Positions 46,074 through 55,164 of a stretch of DNA of 64,000 nucleotides are shown in pieces. Position 1 is the stretch's first letter. Every line of letters starts with the position of its first letter. Source of the stretch: an uncultured Lachnospiraceae bacterium. Lineage in GTDB: Bacteria; Bacillota; Clostridia; Lachnospirales; Lachnospiraceae. The notes under the pieces were generated by a model. It had not been told where the DNA came from, ran no database searches, and saw nothing but the letters and a program-made list of their open reading frames with translations. The stretch is from positions 62,001 through 126,000 of the forward strand of contig CAKSBC010000002.1 in NCBI GenBank assembly GCA_934438085.1. The letters run 5' to 3'. The translations under genes were made by a program, and so were the position numbers.

Positions 46074-47738
46074 TCAGTCTTCATCGCCGGCCATTTGAGC
46101 CACAATACTGCTGATAGCCTTATCGGCGCTCCAGAAGTAGTGGTCTTCGCCGATCAGCTCGGTTATTCCGGCTCTGTTAAAATAGCTTCTGACATTTTCA
46201 GACATACCGCAGAAATATATGCTGTGTCCTTCTGAAAGCATTTTCTGACAATGCTCAAGAACTGTTTCAGCACCGGAAACATCGATATTCGGCATACCTC
46301 TTAAGGACATAATAAGTGTGTCATAGGTATCAGGTCTTTCCTCCATAAGACGGTTGAATTCGTCGGTAGCTCCGAAGAAAAGAGGCCCTGTTACATAGGC
46401 AACGCCTATACCGCGCACATCACCGTCTTCTATTGTGTATTCACCGTCAATGTTTTTAAGACGATCCGGGTCAATAGCAGAGAAGCTGACATGGATCTTG
46501 CTGGTTTTTGCAACGTATAAAAGCGCAGAATATATGATGCCTACCATGATAGCAACGGTAAGATCAGCGACCACGGTAGTGATCATGGTAATGAAAAACT
46601 GGCTGAGTCCGGACTTAAATCTGTGTTTAACAAGATAGGAAATGCCGGCCCAGTCATTCATGCGCCACGCTGTTACCATAAGTACTCCCGCAAGGGCTGA
46701 AAGCGGAAGCTTTGCCATAAGGCCGCCCAGAAGAAACATTGACATAAGCAGGAATACAGAATGGAAAATGCTGGTCATACGAGTCTGCTGTCCTGACTTA
46801 ACGGCAACGCTGGTACGTGCTATAGCCGCTGTAGCAGGAACACCTCCGAAAAACGGCAGTAAAATGTTGCCTACGCCCTGGGCGATAAGCTCCTGATCCG
46901 CATCGAATTTTTCGTTCTTCATTCTGCTTGCGGAAGCTCCGCAAAGCAAACTTTCTATCATTGCAAGTGCGGCAATGGTCACGATAGGTGAAGCCAGACC
47001 GCTTATCATTTCAAGGTTTATACCGCTAAGAGACAATCTGTCGGAAAGCATAAGCGTACGCGGAATGTCGCCTACTAATGCAATGTCATCCATTTTAAGG
47101 ATAATGCTTAAGGCAGTAGCGACAATGATTCCTATAAGAGATCCCGGTATGCGCTGCCCCCATTTTTTTGGCCATAGGAGCATGATGAAAACTACTAAAA
47201 GTCCAATGAACATGGTGTGAAGATCAGGATGAAAGCCGAGAGTGAAATATGAGGCTAATTTTTCTATATTATCTGAGCCTGAGGATACCGTTCCGAAGAA
47301 ATTGTCGACCTGACCTAATGCTATGATAATTGCTATACCTGAGGTGAAGCCCATGATGACAGGCATCGGAATAAAGCCTATAAGACGTCCGAGTCGGAGT
47401 ATTCCGGCAATGAGAAGGATGATTCCGGCAACAAGGCAGGCGATGAAAACACCGTTCAGACCATATTTTGCAACAATACCAATGAGCACAGCACTCATAG
47501 CTCCGGTAGGTCCGGATATCTGATAGGATGCACCACCAAGTATTGCAATGATTATGCCTGCAATTATAGCTGTAACAAGTCCTGAGGCAGCTGAAGCACC
47601 GCTCGAAACTCCGAATGCAAGTGCAAGCGGAAGTGCTACCGCACATACTGTAAGACCCGCAAGTGCATCCGCACCCAATCGCGCCGCATTATAGCCTGAA
47701 AATTCAGTCTTCAGGCTGTTAAAATACTTTCTTATCAT
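46074..47738 (-). CDS. SulP-family anion transporter with STAS domain
   Basis: A 554-residue protein. About 10-12 helices start with GADALAGLTVCAVALPLALAF and contain ISGPTGAMSAVLIG, the SLC26/SulP core. The C-terminal STAS domain (about 430-540, TLIMSLRGMPNIDVSGAETV) is regulatory. It carries sulfate, bicarbonate or another anion; the substrate cannot be told from sequence. The radical SAM gene follows closely. Confidence 0.92.
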   Translation of the reverse strand: MIRKYFNSLKTEFSGYNAARLGADALAGLTVCAVALPLALAFGVSSGASAASGLVTAIIAGIIIAILGGASYQISGPTGAMSAVLIGIVAKYGLNGVFIACLVAGIILLIAGILRLGRLIGFIPMPVIMGFTSGIAIIIALGQVDNFFGTVSSGSDNIEKLASYFTLGFHPDLHTMFIGLLVVFIMLLWPKKWGQRIPGSLIGIIVATALSIILKMDDIALVGDIPRTLMLSDRLSLSGINLEMISGLASPIVTIAALAMIESLLCGASASRMKNEKFDADQELIAQGVGNILLPFFGGVPATAAIARTSVAVKSGQQTRMTSIFHSVFLLMSMFLLGGLMAKLPLSALAGVLMVTAWRMNDWAGISYLVKHRFKSGLSQFFITMITTVVADLTVAIMVGIIYSALLYVAKTSKIHVSFSAIDPDRLKNIDGEYTIEDGDVRGIGVAYVTGPLFFGATDEFNRLMEERPDTYDTLIMSLRGMPNIDVSGAETVLEHCQKMLSEGHSIYFCGMSENVRSYFNRAGITELIGEDHYFWSADKAISSIVAQMAGDED

Positions 47739-47927
47739 TAAACCGTTCCCCCCTGTAAGATAAATGTGAAAGTTTTTAAGCCAAACGCTGTCTAATATAG
47801 CATAATTTCTAAGCCTTCTTCAATGTGATAAGGCTGCAAGAGGGAATAAAAGCCGGATTGTATCTGATAAAAAGCGTTTCTGAAAAAGTGCATTTCTGAA
47901 CAAAGTGTAAAACTTATGGCTGTTTGC

Positions 47928-47956
47928 TTGATAAACAAAAAAACGCAATATATACT
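47928..47956 (+). promoter_or_regulatory. Candidate ftsH promoter
   Basis: TTGATA (47928-47933), a 17-base spacer and TATACT (47951-47956) lie about 45 bases before the chosen ftsH ATG and inside the longer, rejected reading frame. Confidence 0.65.
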
Positions 47957-47998
47957 TTATTCATATTTATAAAAGGTAACTTTTCAGATAGGAGTAGT

Positions 47999-49954
47999 AT
48001 GGCAAACCTGGGCAATATTTTTGATTATCAGAATGATCCTAATAAAAGCAAATATGACGGCAGCAAAGGAAACGGAAGATTCCCGAAACCGAATAAGCCG
48101 ATAATGATATACTACATAGTGGCACTTCTTTTGCTGCTGCTTATTAATACAATGATCTTTCCTTATTTAAAGGAAAAGAGCATTATATCAACCTCCTACA
48201 GCGAGTTTCTTACAGAGTTAGATAAAACCAATGTGGATCAGGTAGAGCTTGATGACACTACCATAACCTATACGCTTAAATCCACAGGCGAGGATACTGT
48301 ATATAAGACAGGACGTATCAATAACTATTTCGGTGAAGTTGACCGCATGTATAAAGCCGGTGCAAACTTTACCGAGGAGATACCGACCTCAGTATCGCCT
48401 ATATGGCTTATTTTATATAACCTTCTGCCATTCATACTTCTTATGTGGTTTGGGTCAAGGCTTTCACGAAGGATCAGCCAGATGGGCCCGGGAGGCGGAG
48501 GCTTCATGGGCATGGGCGGTATAGGAAAGTCTAATGCCAAGGTCTATGATAAGGACAAAACCGGAGTTAAGTTCAAAGATGTAGCAGGAGAAGAGGAAGC
48601 CAAAGAGCTTCTTGCTGAGATAGTTGATTTCCTGCATAATCCTAAAAAGTATAATGATATAGGCGCTAAGATACCTAAGGGAGCCTTGCTTGTAGGCCCT
48701 CCGGGAACAGGTAAGACACTGCTTGCAAAGGCAGTAGCCGGCGAGGCTGACGTTCCGTTCTTCAGTATTTCCGGTTCTGAATTCGTTGAGCTTTATGTAG
48801 GTATGGGTGCGGCTAAGGTCAGAGACCTCTTTAAGCAGGCACAGGAAAAGGCGCCTTGTATCATTTTCATAGATGAGATCGATGCTATCGGTAAAAAGCG
48901 TAACAGCAACGGTATGGGAGGCAACGACGAGAGAGAGCAGACCCTGAATCAGCTGCTTACAGAGATGGACGGCTTTGACGGTTCAAAGGGAATCATCATT
49001 CTTGCGGCAACCAACCAGCCTGATTCGCTTGATCCGGCACTCCTTAGACCGGGCCGTTTCGACAGACGTGTACCTGTAGAGCTTCCTGATATGCAGGGAC
49101 GTGTAGAGATACTTAAGGTTCATGCCAAGGATGTCAAGATGGCAGGCAACATTAACTTTGACAGCATTGCAAAGGCTTGTCCGGGTGCATCAGGCGCAGA
49201 GCTTGCCAACATGATAAATGAAGCTGCGCTTCGTGCAGTCAAGGCAGGACGTGAGAGAGTCAACCAGCAGGATCTTGAGGAGAGCATCGAGGTCGTTATG
49301 GCCGGCTACAAGAAAAAGAACAATGTGCTTACCAACAAGGAAAAGCTTATTGTTGCTTATCATGAGGTCGGACATGCTATGGTAGCAGCTATGCAGAACA
49401 ATTCTGCACCGGTTCATAAGATCACTATCATTCCGCGTACTTCAGGAGCCCTCGGCTATACCATGCAGGTAGAGGAGGATGGAAACCATTACCTCATGAG
49501 CAAGGAGGAGCTTGAGAATAAAATCGCAACTCTTACCGGAGGGCGTGCCGCAGAGGAGCTTATTTTCAAGAGCATCACCACAGGCGCTTCCAATGATATA
49601 GAGCAGGCAACAAAGATCGCAAGAGCCATGTTTACGCAGTACGGTATGAGCGAGGACTTCGATATGGTTGCGCTTCAGACTCAGAATAATGCATACCTTG
49701 GCGGCGATATGTCCATAGCATGCTCTGAGGAAACTCAGAAGAATGTTGATGATGCTGTTATAGCTCTTGTTAAGGAACAGCACAGAAAGGCCTATAAGAT
49801 ACTTGAAGAGAATCTTATGAAGCTTCACGAGATAGTTAAGTACCTCTATGAGAAAGAAACCATAACCGGAGAGGAATTTATGAATATCCTTAATTCAAAG
49901 GAGAATGCTATCGAGGAGCAGGCAAGGAATGCAGCTTCGGACAGCACAGACTGA
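47999..49954 (+). CDS. ftsH: ATP-dependent zinc metalloprotease FtsH
   Basis: A 651-residue membrane AAA+ protease that degrades misfolded membrane and regulatory proteins. Two membrane helices (about 35-57 and 133-153) flank an outer domain. AAA motifs: Walker A GPPGTGKT (about 233-240), [21 protein letters not shown] split over the pore region, and [11 protein letters not shown]. The zinc site HEVGH is at 455-459. I chose ATG 47999, with AGGAG five bases upstream; the frame is open from 47924, but a promoter-like site lies within that extension. A terminator follows. Confidence 0.96.
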   Translation: MANLGNIFDYQNDPNKSKYDGSKGNGRFPKPNKPIMIYYIVALLLLLLINTMIFPYLKEKSIISTSYSEFLTELDKTNVDQVELDDTTITYTLKSTGEDTVYKTGRINNYFGEVDRMYKAGANFTEEIPTSVSPIWLILYNLLPFILLMWFGSRLSRRISQMGPGGGGFMGMGGIGKSNAKVYDKDKTGVKFKDVAGEEEAKELLAEIVDFLHNPKKYNDIGAKIPKGALLVGPPGTGKTLLAKAVAGEADVPFFSISGSEFVELYVGMGAAKVRDLFKQAQEKAPCIIFIDEIDAIGKKRNSNGMGGNDEREQTLNQLLTEMDGFDGSKGIIILAATNQPDSLDPALLRPGRFDRRVPVELPDMQGRVEILKVHAKDVKMAGNINFDSIAKACPGASGAELANMINEAALRAVKAGRERVNQQDLEESIEVVMAGYKKKNNVLTNKEKLIVAYHEVGHAMVAAMQNNSAPVHKITIIPRTSGALGYTMQVEEDGNHYLMSKEELENKIATLTGGRAAEELIFKSITTGASNDIEQATKIARAMFTQYGMSEDFDMVALQTQNNAYLGGDMSIACSEETQKNVDDAVIALVKEQHRKAYKILEENLMKLHEIVKYLYEKETITGEEFMNILNSKENAIEEQARNAASDSTD

Positions 49955-50000
49955 TAATTGACTAATTAAATCAAAAAATATTCATATGATTGCTTAAACA

Positions 50001-50054
50001 AAAAAGGCTCCGCCGCAGTATAATGTAAATATATTGTGGTGAAGCTTTTTTAAT
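50001..50054 (+). terminator. Intrinsic terminator of ftsH
   Basis: A long hairpin joins AAAAAGGCT and CGCCGCAGTATA to TATATTGTGGTG and AGCTTTTTT with several G-T pairs, ending in the T run. Confidence 0.8.
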
Positions 50055-50068
50055 GCTGTCTTTAATTA

Positions 50069-50096
50069 TTGACAATCATAATAAAATAGCTATAGT
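50069..50096 (+). promoter_or_regulatory. Candidate promoter of the transglutaminase-like gene
   Basis: TTGACA (50069-50074), a 16-base spacer and TATAGT (50091-50096) lie about 55 bases before the ATG at 50152. Confidence 0.6.
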
Positions 50097-50151
50097 TAAA
50101 TCGTGGTTTTCAATACTGTGCATATAAAAATGCATAAAAATGAGGTGCAAA

Positions 50152-50973
50152 ATGAAACACATATCCAAAGTTTTAATATTCAGCTGGGCATTGACAGTTC
50201 TGTTATCCTTTAATGTATATGCCAAGGCCAATGAACAGTACAGCAACAACGGGACTATTCTGCATTACGTACTTGAAGATGGCAAAACTGCTCCTGAACA
50301 TTGGGAGAAGAAGAACGGAACATGGTATTATTATTCTGAAAATAACATTGCATTCAAGGATACGGTAATTGCTGCATATGATGACAAGTATTATACTTTC
50401 GATAAAAACGGAGCAATGCTTGCATCGACAGAAACTGAAATCTCGGGAATACCATATATTATTGATTCACACGGAGATGCAAGGGTCAAGCTCACAGATT
50501 CTGAGAAAGAGCTTGAAGAATATGCAAAGGAACTTGCCGATAAATTGACAGCAGGTTTATCTACGGATGAGGAAAAAGTAACAGCATGTTTTAAATATGC
50601 TTATAATCTCCGTTTTGATGCAAATGCCATAGGCGGAGACGGAAGCAATATTCAGGATGCTGCAGCATATGCATTTGATACAGAAAGCGCTAACTGCTTT
50701 GGACAAGCCAGCGTATTCCATTATTTGTGTCAGGCAATAGGCATAAAGGATATGATCATCCATACAAAAGATCCAAGAGACGGATATCTTGATCATTGGT
50801 GGAATTTGATCAAGATAGGAGATCACTACCGTCATGTTGACTGTACGCCTTTTACAGGGTTTAAAGGTTGGGATCAGGTTACGACAGATGAACTTGAAAG
50901 CACAAGCGCATCAAGCAATGAAACGCGCAGACTTCATCAGTTTGATGAAAATGATGTACCTAAGGCTTTTTAA
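50152..50973 (+). CDS. Secreted protein with wall-binding-like repeat and transglutaminase-like domain
   Basis: A 273-residue secreted protein with a signal peptide (about 1-24, ending VYAKA). Next come short aromatic repeats resembling choline/cell-wall-binding repeats (WEKKNGTWYYYSENNIAF and YYTFDKNGAMLAS). The C-terminal half is transglutaminase-like: Cys182 in ANCFGQASVFHYL, His215 in LDHWWNL, Asp230 in RHVDCTPF, a complete catalytic triad. Members are often proteases or cross-linking enzymes at the cell surface. ATG 50152 has GAGGTG upstream; an ATG at 50140 is less likely. Confidence 0.83.
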   Translation: MKHISKVLIFSWALTVLLSFNVYAKANEQYSNNGTILHYVLEDGKTAPEHWEKKNGTWYYYSENNIAFKDTVIAAYDDKYYTFDKNGAMLASTETEISGIPYIIDSHGDARVKLTDSEKELEEYAKELADKLTAGLSTDEEKVTACFKYAYNLRFDANAIGGDGSNIQDAAAYAFDTESANCFGQASVFHYLCQAIGIKDMIIHTKDPRDGYLDHWWNLIKIGDHYRHVDCTPFTGFKGWDQVTTDELESTSASSNETRRLHQFDENDVPKAF

Positions 50974-51010
50974 AAATCTGTAAACAACATAATATAAGGA
51001 GAAAAATACA

Positions 51011-51511
51011 ATGAAAACTTTTAAGAAATTGATAGTTGCTTTAACTTTAGCAGTGTTCTGCTTTGGAACTATTAGCGCATTTGCAGCACAGGCTTCAAAA
51101 AGCTATGGATTTACTTATAATAAGGTTAGATATGAGATAGGAATGAACGGAAAGACAGCGCTTGAATCACTCGGAAAGGAAACAAGCAGCCGAGATGTGA
51201 ATTCCTGTGCAAACGGATATGTAAATAAGGCATATACATACGGAAAAAATAAGGATGTTGAGTTTTATATTCAGCAGAATAAAACACAGTCAGGAGATGA
51301 GGTAGCAAGTATTACACTTCTAACATCCAATGTTGCTACTGAAGAAGGCCTTAAAGTCGGAGACAGCACAGACAAAATAACTAAGGTATATCCGTCTGCA
51401 GCAAGCGGACTTGGGGCTTACAAGATTAATGACGGCAAGGTCGAGATCTATATCAAGACAAAGGATAATAAGGTCAGCTATATCGCATACAGAACCTACA
51501 CTGCAAAATAA
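51011..51511 (+). CDS. Small secreted protein (unknown)
   Basis: A 166-residue protein with an N-terminal signal peptide (about 1-26, AFAAQAS). The mature part contains YGFTYNKVRYEIGMNG and KVGDSTDKITKVYP, with few cysteines and no membrane helix. I do not recognise a family. AGGAG precedes the ATG. It sits 37 bases after the transglutaminase-like gene and 62 before the MBOAT gene, so it may belong to the same surface-related group. Confidence 0.7.
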   Translation: MKTFKKLIVALTLAVFCFGTISAFAAQASKSYGFTYNKVRYEIGMNGKTALESLGKETSSRDVNSCANGYVNKAYTYGKNKDVEFYIQQNKTQSGDEVASITLLTSNVATEEGLKVGDSTDKITKVYPSAASGLGAYKINDGKVEIYIKTKDNKVSYIAYRTYTAK

Positions 51512-51573
51512 TAAAAGCTTGTGGTAAAAATTTACCTGACTATATTTGATATGTGTAAAAAGGGATCCTAAAT

Positions 51574-53013
51574 ATGGTTTTTGCGTCAATGCCGTTTATC
51601 TGGCTATTTTTGCCGATAACATTGGGACTTTATTATTTAATAGGATTTTTCAGGAAGCATAAAATTCAAAACTTTATGCTTCTTTCTTTAAGTCTTATTT
51701 TTTATGCGTTCAGCGGACCGAAGTATATCATTTTGTTATGCATATGCGTTTTTGTAAACTATGCAGGCGGCATTATGATAGATGAATTTGATAATGAAGC
51801 AAACATGGCTGCAAAAAAAACAGCTTTAGCATTAACAATAATTATCAGTTTGTCTTTTTTGGCTTATTTTAAATATGCAAATTTTACTGTAAATAATATT
51901 CAACGGTTATTGGTAAAAACCGGGCATAGTCCATTAAATTGGAAAGAGGTCGTGCTTCCTGTAGGAATATCATTTTACACATTTCAGGCTCTTTCATACA
52001 GCATAGATCTATACAGAGGAAGATGTAAGGTTCAGAGATCCTTCGGAAAACTGTTGCTGTATGTGTCGTTCTTCCCGCAGCTTATTGCCGGGCCAATAGT
52101 AAGATATTGCGACATAGCTGAGCAAATAGACGATCGAACGGTATCGATAGAGAAATTTTCTTACGGAACAAGCCGTTTTATAGTTGGCCTTGGCAAAAAG
52201 GTTATACCTGCTAATACATTTGCAAAAACAGCTGACGTGATATTTGCAATAAGCTCAAGCGAAAGAACTTTGCCGGCTGCATGGCTTGGAATTATCATGT
52301 ATACGCTGCAGATATATTTTGATTTCAGCGGATATTCAGATATGGCAATAGGAATGGGAAGGATGTTTGGATTTGATTTCCTTGAGAATTTCAAGCTTCC
52401 TTACATTGCATCATCTATAACAGAATTCTGGAGAAGATGGCATATTTCATTATCAACATGGTTTCGTGAATATGTATATATCCCGCTTGGCGGAAACAGA
52501 AAGGGCAATGTACGCACGTATATTAATCTTATAATAGTTTTCTTTGTTACAGGATTATGGCACGGAGCAGGCTGGACCTTTATAGTATGGGGATTGTTTC
52601 ATGGTGCCTTCATGCTTATAGAACGTATGGGATTTAAATCTGTACTTGATAAGAATGTTGAGCGCGGAGGCTTATACAGGATTTTAAATCATATATACAC
52701 AATTCTTGTAGTTATGATAGCGTGGGTATTTTTTCGTGCCGATAACCTAACAGAAGCATTAAAATATATAGGCAATATGTTCTCAGGAAGCCTGATTTCA
52801 GAAACTTACAGCATAATGGAGCTTGCAGGAAACAGAACTATAGTGCTTGGTTTATTAGGCATTATCCTTTCGGGATTTATTCCTGAGAATGTTTTAGAAA
52901 AAATAGCAGGATCATGGTTCTTTAAATGCATTATCCTTCCGATCATTTTTATTGCTTGTATTATGATACTTGCAACTGACAATTATAATCCGTTTATTTA
53001 TTTCAGGTTTTAA
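51574..53013 (+). CDS. MBOAT-family O-acyltransferase (AlgI-like)
   Basis: A 479-residue membrane protein with about ten helices. EFWRRWHISLSTWFREYVYIP and the catalytic-type His330 in LWHGAGWTFIVWGLFHG mark the MBOAT/AlgI/DltB family, which move acetyl or other acyl groups across the membrane. The next gene encodes a DHHW partner, as in AlgI/AlgJ-X-type pairs. Together they probably O-acetylate an extracellular glycan. No dlt genes are nearby. Confidence 0.9.
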   Translation: MVFASMPFIWLFLPITLGLYYLIGFFRKHKIQNFMLLSLSLIFYAFSGPKYIILLCICVFVNYAGGIMIDEFDNEANMAAKKTALALTIIISLSFLAYFKYANFTVNNIQRLLVKTGHSPLNWKEVVLPVGISFYTFQALSYSIDLYRGRCKVQRSFGKLLLYVSFFPQLIAGPIVRYCDIAEQIDDRTVSIEKFSYGTSRFIVGLGKKVIPANTFAKTADVIFAISSSERTLPAAWLGIIMYTLQIYFDFSGYSDMAIGMGRMFGFDFLENFKLPYIASSITEFWRRWHISLSTWFREYVYIPLGGNRKGNVRTYINLIIVFFVTGLWHGAGWTFIVWGLFHGAFMLIERMGFKSVLDKNVERGGLYRILNHIYTILVVMIAWVFFRADNLTEALKYIGNMFSGSLISETYSIMELAGNRTIVLGLLGIILSGFIPENVLEKIAGSWFFKCIILPIIFIACIMILATDNYNPFIYFRF

Positions 53014-53015
53014 AA

Positions 53016-54224
53016 ATGCGTAAACATAAGCTATCAGATATATTTTTAATTGTAAGTTTTGTAATTCTGTGTATGGGATTGCCGGCAGCAGGGGCAGTTA
53101 TACACAGAATAAACGGTTATGAGACTAATGATGAAAACCGAAGGCTTTCAGAATTTCCAAAGATTAATTCAGTTAAAGATATTGAAGAGTTTCCTTCAAG
53201 CTTCTCAAACTGGTATTCTGATCATATGTTTCTCAAGCCGTCACTTGTTAAAGCGAAGAATGAAGCTGATATAATGCTTTTTAGTGAGCTTTCATCAGAC
53301 GATGTAGTGCTCGGAAAGAATAAAAACTGGTTGTTTTATAGATCTAACGATGGTCAGCCGCTTGAAACGTATAAGCGCACCAATCTCTTCTCGGAAGAGG
53401 AACTTGAAGCAGTTGTGGATAATCTTATCAATCTGAAAAATGATGTTGAAGATTGCGGCATAAAATTCGTTCTTATGATAGCGCCTGACAAAGAACAGGT
53501 ATATGGAGATGAACTCATGCCTGATCGGATAAAGGTAGCTGATAATAAGGGCATCACGAATCAGCTATTGGAAGCATTAAAGAATGCAGATCCTGATTTT
53601 ACTGTAGTATATCCGCTTGAAGCGCTGAAGGCCGGGCGTACAGAACAGCAGTTATATTATGAAACTGACACACATTGGAATATGCCGGGAGCAGAAATTG
53701 CATGTTCAGAACTTTTCAATGTGATACTTAATGATTCAATCGGATCAGAAAGTGATCAATTAAAAGCTTCGGACGATATAAACACATCTGCTGAAGAGAA
53801 TGTAATACATAGAAATACATATACATCAGAGAAAAGTAAAATAGGAGATCTGCAGAAGCTCGTTAAGCTGGGAGATAAGTATAACAGTACGGAATTTAAT
53901 CCTGTTGATGATTTTAAAAGAAAGCTTATTTCTGAAGAAAAAGATAACAATAACGGAGAGGTAATATGGGAACATTACAATAGTCTGTCAGAGTCTTCGG
54001 TTCCGATAAAAGTGTATGTGACCGGCGATTCATTCAGATGGCACTTATCTCCGTTTATAGAGCAGACAGCACAGGATACTGTAATAACTTCAAGGTATTA
54101 TTTTGATACTGACGATCTCTTAAATGAAGAGCCCGATGTTTTTGTATATGAAACAGCGGAAAGATATATACATGATCTCGGAATGATTCCAGGATACAAT
54201 ACAGCAGCGCTTGTTAATAATTGA
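53016..54224 (+). CDS. DHHW-type, AlgJ/AlgX-like acetylation partner
   Basis: A 402-residue protein with one N-terminal membrane segment (about 8-28) and an extracellular SGNH-like part. YYETDTHWNMPGAEIA holds the Asp218/His220 pair of the DHHW motif; VLMIAPDKEQVYGDE and YVTGDSFRWHLSPFI (a probable catalytic Ser region) also fit. It presumably receives acyl groups from the MBOAT protein and transfers them to glycans. It starts two bases after the MBOAT stop. Confidence 0.85.
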   Translation: MRKHKLSDIFLIVSFVILCMGLPAAGAVIHRINGYETNDENRRLSEFPKINSVKDIEEFPSSFSNWYSDHMFLKPSLVKAKNEADIMLFSELSSDDVVLGKNKNWLFYRSNDGQPLETYKRTNLFSEEELEAVVDNLINLKNDVEDCGIKFVLMIAPDKEQVYGDELMPDRIKVADNKGITNQLLEALKNADPDFTVVYPLEALKAGRTEQQLYYETDTHWNMPGAEIACSELFNVILNDSIGSESDQLKASDDINTSAEENVIHRNTYTSEKSKIGDLQKLVKLGDKYNSTEFNPVDDFKRKLISEEKDNNNGEVIWEHYNSLSESSVPIKVYVTGDSFRWHLSPFIEQTAQDTVITSRYYFDTDDLLNEEPDVFVYETAERYIHDLGMIPGYNTAALVNN

Positions 54225-54235
54225 AATTTATAAAA

Positions 54236-54269
54236 GTAAATGGCAGAGGGACATTCTTCTGCCATTTAC
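54236..54269 (+). terminator. Perfect hairpin after the MBOAT/DHHW pair
   Basis: GTAAATGGCAG (54236-54246) pairs perfectly with CTGCCATTTAC (54259-54269). No T run follows; TATAAT appears at 54272-54277 instead, so it may end the upstream transcript, mark the start of the next, or both. Confidence 0.55.
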
Positions 54270-54316
54270 TGTATAATTACAGCGATTCCAATAATGTACA
54301 AGGGGATAGGATTTAT

Positions 54317-55117
54317 ATGAGCAGAAAGATAGGTATTTTGGGCGTTCAGGTAGGATTGACAGATGATAAGCATGACAATCTTATGCGTGCAATAAATTTG
54401 ATAGAAGAAGCATGTGAAAACTACAATAAGATAGATCTTGTATGTATGCCGGAGCTGTTCTATTCAAATCCGACCAAGGAAAACAGAGGCTTTATAGGGG
54501 AACATTTGGATTCGAAGTTTTTTTATGAGTTTTCTGACTGTGCAAAGCGTCATCATATCAATATTATTACAGGAAGCTATCCTCTGATAAATGGGGAAAA
54601 GCTTTGTAATACGCTGCTTTGCATTAACAGAAACGGTGAGCTCATAGGGGAATATTCCAAAACACATCTGTTTGATGCTTATGCATTAAAGGAATCTGAT
54701 GCTGTTGATCCGGGAGACAGACTCGGCGTGTTTGACTTTGATTTCGGAAGAGTCGGGACAGCCATCTGCTATGAGCTTAGATTTTCAGATTATCTTAGGA
54801 CGCTGTGCCTTAAGGACATAGACCTTCTTGCAGTTCCTGCTGCATTTTACACACCGAGACATGATGCCTGGGATATACTTGTAAGTTCAGCCGCACTCGG
54901 CAATCTTCAATATGTGTTAGCTGTTAATCAGTTCAGCTCGCAATGCTTCGGGCGTTCGTGCATTGTTGATCCGTGCGGTATTATAACAGCAAAGGCTTCT
55001 GATAAAGAGACGACAGTTTATGATCTCATAGATCTTGACTATCAGAAAGCAGTAAGAGAACAGGTTTTGACCTATAAAAACAGAAGACCTGAGCTTTATG
55101 ACCTTAAAACGCGGTAA
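54317..55117 (+). CDS. Nitrilase-superfamily amidohydrolase
   Basis: A 266-residue carbon-nitrogen hydrolase. The triad is present: Glu46 in CMPELFY, Lys115 in EYSKTHLFDAY, Cys151 in GTAICYELRFSDYL. The HLFDAYALKESD segment resembles omega-amidase/Nit2-type proteins, which hydrolyse deaminated glutamine or glutathione products; the substrate is not provable here. I chose ATG 54317 with GGGGATAGGA upstream; the frame is open from 54221 but that part reads through a hairpin and is unlike the family. Confidence 0.9.
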   Translation: MSRKIGILGVQVGLTDDKHDNLMRAINLIEEACENYNKIDLVCMPELFYSNPTKENRGFIGEHLDSKFFYEFSDCAKRHHINIITGSYPLINGEKLCNTLLCINRNGELIGEYSKTHLFDAYALKESDAVDPGDRLGVFDFDFGRVGTAICYELRFSDYLRTLCLKDIDLLAVPAAFYTPRHDAWDILVSSAALGNLQYVLAVNQFSSQCFGRSCIVDPCGIITAKASDKETTVYDLIDLDYQKAVREQVLTYKNRRPELYDLKTR

Positions 55118-55164
55118 GTGCGGCATACTTGCAAACAGAGCGCCGTTTTTGTATACTCAAGGCT

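Noticed and set aside
47924..47998. FtsH N-terminal extension
   Set aside because: A promoter-like site lies within it, and the internal ATG has AGGAG at the right distance and begins like other FtsH proteins.
54221..54316. Nitrilase N-terminal extension
   Set aside because: It reads through a perfect hairpin and has no family similarity; ATG 54317 has a good ribosome binding site.
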